Shown in pieces: positions 1 to 4,750 of a DNA stretch of 5,848 bases. Source of the DNA: Bryobacteraceae bacterium (GTDB lineage: Bacteria; Acidobacteriota; Terriglobia; Bryobacterales; Bryobacteraceae); NCBI GenBank assembly GCA_030044325.1, contig JASHWA010000094.1:1-5848 (forward strand). Reading direction: 5' to 3'. The notes beneath the pieces are model-generated. The model made no database searches and was not told the DNA's origin. It was given only the letters and a program-made list of their open reading frames with translations. Position 1 is the first letter of the stretch. Each line of letters opens with the position of its first letter. A program made the translations under genes and the position numbers.

Positions 1-189
1 CGCGTTTTCATTGTGCTCGTGATAGCTGACCATCGGCTTCGCAATCCCCAGGTGATCGAGCAGCTTTCGGGTCTGGCGCGTATCCTCGCACGCGATGCGG
101 TCCGCCTCGCCGAGAATCCGGATCGCGCGCCGCGTGATATCCTCCAGATTCCCGATGGGCGTCGCGACGATGTAGAGGATGCCGGGCAT
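1..189 (-). CDS. rsmI: 16S rRNA (cytidine(1402)-2'-O)-methyltransferase RsmI, N-terminal part (cut by window start)
   Basis: RsmI uses S-adenosylmethionine to methylate the 2'-O of C1402 in 16S rRNA, in the decoding centre of the small subunit. Only the first 63 codons lie in the window and the reading frame is open to the edge. The translation begins MPGILYIVATPIGNLEDIT, the family's N-terminal signature in the tetrapyrrole-methylase fold (Y-V-A-T-P-I-G-N-L-x-D-I). It continues with CEDTRQTRKLL at about residues 38-48 and a YHEHNE stretch at about 57-62, both typical of RsmI. The ATG at 189 is well supported: GGAG lies 7 nt upstream (minus strand, 200-197), and the conserved core starts immediately after the methionine. 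It diverges from the MPN-like gene at 371. Identification is firm; the C-terminal two thirds cannot be seen. Confidence 0.95.
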   Translation of the reverse strand, partial: MPGILYIVATPIGNLEDITRRAIRILGEADRIACEDTRQTRKLLDHLGIAKPMVSYHEHNENA

Positions 190-196
190 TAAGGCG

Positions 197-200
197 CTCC
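197..200 (-). promoter_or_regulatory. Ribosome binding site of rsmI
   Basis: The minus strand reads TGGAGCGCCTTAATG, so GGAG sits 7 nt before the ATG at 189. This is the clearest Shine-Dalgarno sequence in the window and fixes the rsmI start. Confidence 0.7.
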
Positions 201-257
201 AGACTCGTTGTTGGCGCGCGGGACACCCCGCGGCATGACTGCCACGCGCGCGCTTCG

Positions 258-281
258 AGCCCCGCCTGTCATGGCGGGGTT
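258..281. repeat. GC-rich hairpin in the rsmI / MPN-gene divergent spacer
   Basis: CCCCGCC (260-266) and GGCGGGG (273-279) form a perfect 7-bp GC stem around a 6-nt loop, TGTCAT. The flanking bases can add a G-U and an A-U pair. No T run follows on either strand, so it does not look like an intrinsic terminator. It lies about 70 nt before the rsmI ATG, so if rsmI is transcribed from within or beyond this spacer the hairpin would be in its leader. The rest of the 190-370 spacer shows no convincing sigma-70 promoter. It does contain two CCGCGG palindromes (228-233 and 287-292). Confidence 0.5.
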
Positions 282-370
282 AACTGCCGCGGCGTCACAC
301 GGATTCACGCGCTCACTCTCCCCGGAAGGATCGCCTGTCGTGAACATAGTACGATGAGACGTTACCTCGA

Positions 371-1477
371 ATGGCGGCAGAAACACAAGACGCGGCGGGA
401 TATTACGTTTGGGAAGTGGCCGGCAAGCGCGTCTCCGTGCACCTGAGCCTCGACGTCGTCGATCGAATGCTGGCCGAGGTGATGCGCGGATTCGGCGCCG
501 TGCCCAAACGTGGTGCCGAAATCGGCGGCGTGCTGATCGGAACCATCGAACATGGTGAAACCACCATCGTTCGCGTGGAGGATTTCGAAGCGGTCGCCTG
601 CGAGTACAAACGCGGGCCGTCGTATCTGTTCACCGATGAAGATCACGCCGCATTTGAACAAGCCGCCGCTCGCTGGCAGCCCGACGCCTCGCGCCCCGCC
701 TACGCCGTCGGTATTTTCCGCAGCCACACGCGCGACGGAATGTCGCTCGCGCCTGAAGATGTCGAGCTGATGGAGGAATTTTTCCCTTCCCCCGCGCACG
801 TCGCCCTGCTGATCAAGCCTTACGGAACCAAGGTCAGCTCGGCCGGCTTCTTTTTCCGCGAAGAGACCGGGTTTCAGTCCTCGACGCCGCTCGAATTTCC
901 CTTTCGCCGGCGCGAATTGACCGGTGAAGAAGCCCCTCCGCGGCGTTCCATGATTGAGCGCCGCCCGCGCGGGCGCGAGCCGCGTCCCATCTCTCCCGCT
1001 CCCGTCGCGCGAGCCCAAACCTTCGAGGAAGACTACGCGCCGGAGCCCATCCCGCAGCCCGCCGCCGCTTACGCCGTCACGCTGCCCTCGCGCTCCCGGC
1101 TGCGCAGCGCCATGTGGATTCCGCTGAGCTTCGTCTTTCTGCTGTTCGGAGTCGCCTTAGGAATGATGATTTCGCTTGGCCGCGCGCCCTCTTCGCGCGG
1201 CGACGCCGGCGATTTCGCGCTGGGCCTTGCGGTGTCCAAAAATGACGACAACCTGAACGTCACCTGGGACCGGCAGGCGCCCGCCATTCGCGACGCGCAG
1301 CATGGCACCCTCGAAATCGAAGATGCGAGCTACACCAAGTCGGTGGATCTGAAGTCCGTCGATCTGCACAACGGCAGCATCATTTATCGCAATTCGTCCG
1401 GGACGGTTCGATTCCGGCTGACGGTGTATCCCCAGGAGCGCGTGAGCGTCACGGAAACGGTCGACTGGAAACAGTAG
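371..1477 (+). CDS. MPN/JAB-like domain protein with one membrane helix and exported C-terminal beta domain
   Basis: The 368-residue protein has three parts. Residues about 20-175 resemble an MPN/JAB (JAMM) domain: E50 in the context AEIGGVLIG, then a GIFRSHT stretch with H119 and D130 at the canonical H-x10-D spacing. The first histidine of the usual HxH pair is arginine here (R117), and the serine expected three residues before the aspartate is alanine (A127). Zinc binding and isopeptidase activity are therefore doubtful. Residues about 180-245 are rich in Pro, Arg and Glu and probably disordered. Residues 248-268 form one hydrophobic helix preceded by RSRLR, so by the positive-inside rule the MPN part faces the cytoplasm. 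Residues about 283-366 are beta-prone and would lie outside the membrane. The only in-frame start is ATG 371, which lacks a clear Shine-Dalgarno sequence. No partner gene is evident, and the function is unknown. Confidence 0.85.
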   Translation: MAAETQDAAGYYVWEVAGKRVSVHLSLDVVDRMLAEVMRGFGAVPKRGAEIGGVLIGTIEHGETTIVRVEDFEAVACEYKRGPSYLFTDEDHAAFEQAAARWQPDASRPAYAVGIFRSHTRDGMSLAPEDVELMEEFFPSPAHVALLIKPYGTKVSSAGFFFREETGFQSSTPLEFPFRRRELTGEEAPPRRSMIERRPRGREPRPISPAPVARAQTFEEDYAPEPIPQPAAAYAVTLPSRSRLRSAMWIPLSFVFLLFGVALGMMISLGRAPSSRGDAGDFALGLAVSKNDDNLNVTWDRQAPAIRDAQHGTLEIEDASYTKSVDLKSVDLHNGSIIYRNSSGTVRFRLTVYPQERVSVTETVDWKQ

Positions 1478-1483
1478 CCGGGC

Positions 1484-1532
1484 GTGAATGCGCGTAAATC
1501 GCGCCATTCGCGTTCACTCGCGGCCCTTTTTT
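1484..1532 (+). terminator. Possible weak terminator between convergent genes
   Basis: GAATGCGCG (1486-1494) can pair with CGCGCCATTC (1500-1509), with one bulged C and a TAAAT loop. An alternative outer pairing is GTGAA (1484-1488) with TTCAC (1513-1517). A six-T run follows at 1527-1532, inside the 3' end of the convergent lpxD gene. The T run is 17 nt past the best stem, so this is a poor intrinsic terminator for the plus-strand gene. No T run serves the minus strand. Confidence 0.25.
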
Positions 1533-2503
1533 CTCTTCGCCATGCGCGCCAGGACCGCGAGTTGCTCCAAATACTCCTTGAGCGGACGCGCCGGCGTGCC
1601 CCACATCACCTCGCCCGCGCGCACGATCTTCGACGTCAGCACGCCGCTTCCCGATCCGAGCACCGCCTGCGGCTCGATGCGCACCTTGTCGCCGATTCCC
1701 ACCTGCCCGCCGATGATGGCGTAATCGCCGACCGTCACGCCGCCCGAAAATCCGGTCTGCGCAGCCACCACCACGTGCCGTCCGATGCAGCAGTTGTGGC
1801 CCACATGCACCATGTTGTCGAGCTTCGATCCTTCGCCGATCGACGTCACCCCCAGCGCCGCGCGATCCACGCACGAATTCGCGCCGATCTCCACTCGGTC
1901 GGCGATCTCCACGCGTCCGATCTGCGGAAATTTTTTGTATGCCCCGCCATCGAGTACGAAGCCGAATCCATCCGCGCCCAAAACGCAGCCGGAATGCAGG
2001 ATCACCTCGTCACCGATGCGAACATCGGGGTAGATCGTGACATGCGCGTGAACGAGGCACCGCGCGCCGATCTCCACGCGCTCTCCGATCGCGCAACCCG
2101 CCCCGATCGACGTGCCCGGCCCGATCTTCACGCCTGCTCCGACCGACGCCAGCGGTCCGATCGAAACGCCCTCGCCGATGGACGCATCGGCCGCGATCAC
2201 GGCGCTTGGGTGGATGCCCGGAGCCGGCCGCGTCGCCGGATGCAATTTCGAAATCGCCCCTGCGATGGCCGCCCGGGGATCGGCCGCGCGAATCACCGTC
2301 CGCTGCGCATCGTTTGAAAAATCGGGAGGAACGATCAGGCAGCCCGCGCGCGATTCCAACGCCAGTTTCGCCGCGCGTTTGTGTGAAACGAAGGAAATAT
2401 CGCCCGGACCGGCCTCCTCGAGCGAAGCCACGCGACGCACCTCCACGCGCCCATCGCCCTCCCAGTGCGCTTCAAGCCATTCCGCAAGATCCTGAACCAG
2501 CAT
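1514..2503 (-). CDS. lpxD: UDP-3-O-acylglucosamine N-acyltransferase LpxD
   Basis: LpxD transfers a 3-hydroxyacyl chain from acyl carrier protein to the amine of UDP-3-O-acylglucosamine, the third step of lipid A synthesis, in the cytoplasm. The 329-residue protein is close to the usual length of about 340. Residues about 1-95 form the uridine-binding domain, with GDISFVSHKRAAKLAL at 35-50. Residues about 97-290 are left-handed beta-helix hexapeptide repeats (for example IGEGVSIGPLASVGAGVKIG). Signatures include LGADGFGF at 175-182, QIGRVEI at 194-200 and KLDNMVHVGHN at 227-237. H236 matches the catalytic histidine. A C-terminal helix (about 306-326) follows WGTPARPLKEYL. The ATG at 2503 is preceded by GGAAAGGAA. 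No lpxA, fabZ or lpxC is beside it here; its upstream neighbour is a J-domain gene 128 bp away. Confidence 0.97.
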   Translation of the reverse strand: MLVQDLAEWLEAHWEGDGRVEVRRVASLEEAGPGDISFVSHKRAAKLALESRAGCLIVPPDFSNDAQRTVIRAADPRAAIAGAISKLHPATRPAPGIHPSAVIAADASIGEGVSIGPLASVGAGVKIGPGTSIGAGCAIGERVEIGARCLVHAHVTIYPDVRIGDEVILHSGCVLGADGFGFVLDGGAYKKFPQIGRVEIADRVEIGANSCVDRAALGVTSIGEGSKLDNMVHVGHNCCIGRHVVVAAQTGFSGGVTVGDYAIIGGQVGIGDKVRIEPQAVLGSGSGVLTSKIVRAGEVMWGTPARPLKEYLEQLAVLARMAKRKKGRE

Positions 2504-2550
2504 TTCCTTTCCAGGATCGTCTATTTTGGCCGTCGCTGGTGCGGAATCAA
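2504..2550 (-). promoter_or_regulatory. Candidate lpxD promoter and ribosome binding site
   Basis: On the minus strand, TTGATT (+ coordinates 2545-2550) is separated by 16 bp from CAAAAT (2523-2528). Each matches its sigma-70 consensus at four of six positions. This would place transcription start near 2516, just before the purine-rich GGAAAGGAA (2512-2504) that abuts the lpxD ATG. The promoter match is modest; the ribosome binding site is more convincing. Confidence 0.35.
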
Positions 2551-2559
2551 GCGAGCGAG

Positions 2560-2579
2560 CCGCGCCAGCAATGGCGCGG
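2560..2579. repeat. Perfect 8-bp hairpin with GCAA tetraloop between the J-domain gene and lpxD
   Basis: CCGCGCCA (2560-2567) and TGGCGCGG (2572-2579) pair perfectly around GCAA, a GNRA tetraloop on the plus strand; on the minus-strand transcript the loop reads UUGC. The hairpin begins 53 bp after the J-gene stop. No T run follows on either strand, so it is not a classical terminator. It could be a 3'-end stabiliser or a processing element in a J-gene/lpxD transcript. Confidence 0.5.
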
Positions 2580-2631
2580 GTTCTTGCCCCTGTTCACACA
2601 GACTCGCCAGGGCGGGGTCCGACGCGAGCTC

Positions 2632-3210
2632 CTAACCATTCACTACGGTGGTGCGCGGCATCTGCCCGCGTGAGGCGATCAGCATCGGCACCGGCGAGCG
2701 CTCCATGGTCGTTTCCGCCAGGTCCACTCCGCGCAGCGTGATGGTGTGCTTCCCGTTATCGGTTCGCTGCACGTACTGCGATTCTTTGAGATACCACAGG
2801 CTGAATTCCAGGTGCTCCTTGGGCACGCCGAGCAGCTCTTCGAATTCGCGCAGCGTGATCCACGGCTGCTCCGGGTCCATCAGCCGTTTGCGGTACAGCA
2901 GGGAAAGAATTCCCAGGCGTTTGCGCTTTTCCGCCTCCACGCCCTGCGTCGCGCTCGATTGATCGAAAATTTTCCACATCAGCCGCCGCGCCTCGCGGTG
3001 CGCGACATCGTACGCCGCGCGCTGCTCGGCGTCGCCCAGCACGCGATACGCTTCGGTAAGCTGGCGGAACCGCTCCGTATCGCCCGTTTCCTGATTGTCC
3101 GGATGGTACCGCTGCGCAAGGATCCGGTACACGCGGTGCACCGTCTCCAGATCAGCGTGCGGGCTGATCTGGAGCATCTCGTAATAATCGATGAAGCCCC
3201 CGCTCCCCAT
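2632..3210 (-). CDS. J-domain (DnaJ-like) protein with C-terminal winged-helix-like region
   Basis: The 192-residue protein opens with a J domain at about residues 7-70: DYYEMLQIS, a basic helix II, the diagnostic HPD at 36-38 in RYHPDNQ, then FRQLTEAYRVLGD and YD. The HPD loop is what stimulates the ATPase of DnaK-type Hsp70, so the protein should be a co-chaperone that recruits DnaK. It lacks the Gly/Phe region, zinc-finger CxxCxGxG repeats and substrate-binding domain of true DnaJ, so it is a class C-type J protein. A charged helical stretch (about 70-110) leads to residues about 115-165, WITLREFEELLGVP then LEFSLWYLKESQYV and a beta-like KHTITLR. The pattern resembles a winged helix. Its client is unknown. 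ATG 3210 is the chosen start; the J domain follows at once and only a weak GAG precedes it. The gene ends in TAG. Confidence 0.9.
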   Translation of the reverse strand: MGSGGFIDYYEMLQISPHADLETVHRVYRILAQRYHPDNQETGDTERFRQLTEAYRVLGDAEQRAAYDVAHREARRLMWKIFDQSSATQGVEAEKRKRLGILSLLYRKRLMDPEQPWITLREFEELLGVPKEHLEFSLWYLKESQYVQRTDNGKHTITLRGVDLAETTMERSPVPMLIASRGQMPRTTVVNG

Positions 3211-3309
3211 CTCAGTCTTTATATCGACACGATAGTTTGGGTGCTATAGCAAAAACGTTCTCAAGTCGTGGGAAAGTCGTTTTAGGACGATAGTTCTAGT
3301 GCTCACGTC
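3211..3309 (-). promoter_or_regulatory. AT-richer spacer with repeats; probable promoter region of the J-domain gene
   Basis: This 99-bp spacer between mltG and the J gene is clearly less GC-rich than the genes around it. On the minus strand it contains TGCTATAGC (+ coordinates 3251-3243), which fits an extended -10 element, and GATATAAAG just before the start codon as a second candidate. The motif ACGATAGTT occurs twice (3229-3237 and 3287-3295). AAGTCGT occurs twice with an 11-bp period (3263-3269 and 3274-3280), about one helical turn. GCTATAGC (3243-3250) is a perfect palindrome. The arrangement suggests a promoter with an operator, but no regulator can be named. Confidence 0.4.
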
Positions 3310-3312
3310 CTA
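3283..3312. repeat. Inverted repeat at the mltG stop codon
   Basis: TAGGACG (3283-3289) and CGTCCTA (3306-3312) are perfect 7-bp inverted copies separated by 16 nt. The right arm includes the mltG TAG stop codon. On the mltG transcript the stem is followed by AAAACG rather than a U run, so intrinsic termination is doubtful. It may cap the ruvX-mltG message or serve as an operator. Confidence 0.4.
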
Positions 3313-4290
3313 GCTTTTCGATTTCTTGCGATATGCGCGCGTGTTTTTATTGTGCGCCGCAAGCTCGGTCGAAAAATTGTGCCCGCCGCCTTCGGGCTTG
3401 GCCACGAAATAAAGATAAGCGCTGTCGGCGGGACGGAGCGCCGCTTCAAGCGACTCGATGCCCGGATTGGCGATCGGGCCGGGCGGAAGGCCTTCGTGCT
3501 GGTAGGTGTTGTAAGGACTCTGGCTCGCCAGATCGGACTTATAGATGGCGTACCGGTAGCGGCTTTCGAGCAGCGCGGCGTAGATCGTGGTGGGATCGCA
3601 TTCGAGACGCATGCCCTTGCGCAGCCGGTTGGTGAAAACGCTCGCCACCAGCGGGCGCTCGGCGGCAACGCCGGTTTCCTTTTCAATCAGCGAAGCGAGC
3701 GTGACGGTCGCCTGCACATCGGCATTCGCGTGTCCGACTTTGCGCCATTGCCGGCGAAAGTTGTCGGTCATCTGCCTGCAAAGCTCGGCAGCCGTAGTCA
3801 TGTGGTTCACGCGGTAGGTCGCCGGGAACAAGAATCCTTCGAGCGTCTGCGCCGACGGCGCAATGTCGCGAATCAGGGCCGGATCGGTCGCGGCGGACAG
3901 AAAAGCGGGCGCCGTCATCACGCCGCGCTGTTCGAGCGCATTGGCGATATCGAAAATATTGCTGCCTTCGGGAACCGTGAATTCGAAATAGTACACGTCG
4001 CCGTGCGCGATGCGTTGGAAAACTTCGCCGGCCGTGGCGGGTTTGTCGAAGCGGTATTCGCCCGCCTGGAGCTTTGCGCGGGGATGCAGCAGGCGCTCGG
4101 CCGCCAGCTCCCAGCCGAAGCGCAGCACGCCGGCTTGTTGCAGAGCGCGGCCCATCTCGCGCGTTCCGGTCCCATGGACAAAGCGGACAAACGTTTCGCC
4201 GTCGAGGCCGGGATAGTTTTCCATGAACACCAGCGCGAAAAGCAGCGCGAGGGCGAGAACGAATCCCAAAATGAAAGAAAGTTTTTTCAT
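3310..4290 (-). CDS. mltG: Endolytic murein transglycosylase MltG (YceG family)
   Basis: MltG is an inner-membrane lytic transglycosylase that cuts nascent peptidoglycan strands, and it is thought to set glycan chain length. The 326-residue protein begins with a membrane anchor (about 4-23, LSFILGFVLALALLFALVF), so the rest is periplasmic. The LysM-like region lies at about 35-105. The catalytic YceG domain carries LEGFLFPATY (150-159), ASLIEKETG (199-207), MRLECDPTTIYA (227-238), SPYNTY and GLPPGPIANPG (about 258-277), and YLYFVAKPEGGGHNFS near the end. E203 aligns with the essential glutamate of the family (E218 in E. coli). Length and motifs look intact. Its ATG overlaps the ruvX stop as ATGA, indicating translational coupling. 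Confidence 0.97.
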   Translation of the reverse strand: MKKLSFILGFVLALALLFALVFMENYPGLDGETFVRFVHGTGTREMGRALQQAGVLRFGWELAAERLLHPRAKLQAGEYRFDKPATAGEVFQRIAHGDVYYFEFTVPEGSNIFDIANALEQRGVMTAPAFLSAATDPALIRDIAPSAQTLEGFLFPATYRVNHMTTAAELCRQMTDNFRRQWRKVGHANADVQATVTLASLIEKETGVAAERPLVASVFTNRLRKGMRLECDPTTIYAALLESRYRYAIYKSDLASQSPYNTYQHEGLPPGPIANPGIESLEAALRPADSAYLYFVAKPEGGGHNFSTELAAHNKNTRAYRKKSKS

Positions 4291-4736
4291 TCCAGCGAAT
4301 CGAGGAAGCTTGAAAGCAGAATCACGGCCGAAAGCCGGTCCACCGCGCGGGCGCGTTTTTCGATGCTCACGCCGCTTTCCCGCAGCACGCGCTGAGCTTC
4401 TACCGTAGTGAGACGCTCATCCCAAAGTTTTACGTCAAGGCCGGTGCGCCGGGCGAGTTTTTCGCCGAATTCCCGCGCGTAACCCGCCTGGCGCCCTTCG
4501 GCTCCGCTCATATGCAAAGGATGACCCATTAAGATTAGCGTTACTTCATTTTCTTCGGCAATTCGGGCCAGCGCGGACAGATCTTCGCGAAGATTTTTGC
4601 GTTCGAGCGTCGGCAAACCCTGGGCCGTGATCCCCAGAGGGTCGCTCAGCGCCAATCCGATCCGCTTTTTTCCCAAATCCAGCGCCAGAATCCGGCCATC
4701 GGCCGATTTTTTGTGGTTTTCCACGCCTGGTCCCAT
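4287..4736 (-). CDS. ruvX: RuvX/YqgF-family putative Holliday-junction resolvase / pre-16S rRNA nuclease
   Basis: This is a small RNase H-fold nuclease family; YqgF is implicated in maturing the 5' end of 16S rRNA and was first proposed as a Holliday-junction resolvase. Counting from ATG 4736, ILALDLGKKRIGLALSDP holds the first acidic residue (D20). LILMGHPLHMSG is the central family motif, LWDERLTTVEA has the conserved glutamate (E107), and AVDRLSAVILL has the last aspartate (D133). The 149-residue product is near the usual length of about 140. The frame also opens upstream with TTG at 4751, and a GTG at 4724 lies nearer the conserved core. ATG 4736 is a compromise, because TTG 4751 would overlap the divergent gene's start and a TATAAT abuts the ATG. 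The stop overlaps mltG by 4 bp. Confidence 0.93.
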   Translation of the reverse strand: MGPGVENHKKSADGRILALDLGKKRIGLALSDPLGITAQGLPTLERKNLREDLSALARIAEENEVTLILMGHPLHMSGAEGRQAGYAREFGEKLARRTGLDVKLWDERLTTVEAQRVLRESGVSIEKRARAVDRLSAVILLSSFLDSLE

Positions 4737-4750
4737 TATATTGATAGTCA
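4711..4750. promoter_or_regulatory. Divergent promoter island between ruvX and the AI-2E gene
   Basis: A short AT-rich stretch in otherwise GC-rich DNA carries -10-like hexamers on both strands: a perfect TATAAT on the minus strand (4740-4735) and TATATT on the plus strand (4737-4742). A weak plus-strand -35, TTGTGG at 4711-4716, is 20 bp from TATATT or 17 bp from CATTAT (4734-4739). The plus-strand -10 would start transcription at about 4749, right at the AI-2E ATG and without room for a Shine-Dalgarno sequence. The minus-strand -10 would start transcription near 4728, downstream of ruvX ATG 4736. Confidence 0.45.

Noticed and set aside
189..386. Small minus-strand frame (65 codons) whose TAA overlaps the rsmI ATG as TAATG
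   Set aside because: The stop/start overlap looked like coupling, but the frame begins inside the divergent MPN-like gene, has no ribosome binding site I can see and has no recognisable content. It would be worth a second look only if ribosome profiling showed signal.
362..1018. Long minus-strand open frame (218 codons) opposite the MPN-like gene
   Set aside because: It mirrors the plus-strand gene, which has a recognisable domain order; the antisense translation is Arg/Gly/His-rich with no family motif. Such frames are common in GC-rich DNA.
1484..2317. Plus-strand open frame (277 codons) with repetitive Arg/Asp/His pattern opposite lpxD
   Set aside because: The periodicity is the antisense image of the LpxD hexapeptide repeats, and lpxD is certain.
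1514..2503. Hexapeptide repeats of lpxD as a DNA tandem repeat or CRISPR-like array
   Set aside because: The periodicity is at the protein level (I-G-x-x-x-x) and the DNA units are not identical; there are no conserved repeats with unique spacers.
2526..2741. Plus-strand small frame in the spacer between lpxD and the J-domain gene
   Set aside because: Mostly overlaps the 3' end of the J-domain gene in antisense, with low-complexity Ala/Pro/Arg translation and no start signal.
3352..4395. Plus-strand open frame (347 codons) opposite mltG and the end of ruvX
   Set aside because: It covers two genes with clear catalytic motifs on the other strand, and its own translation shows no recognisable domain.
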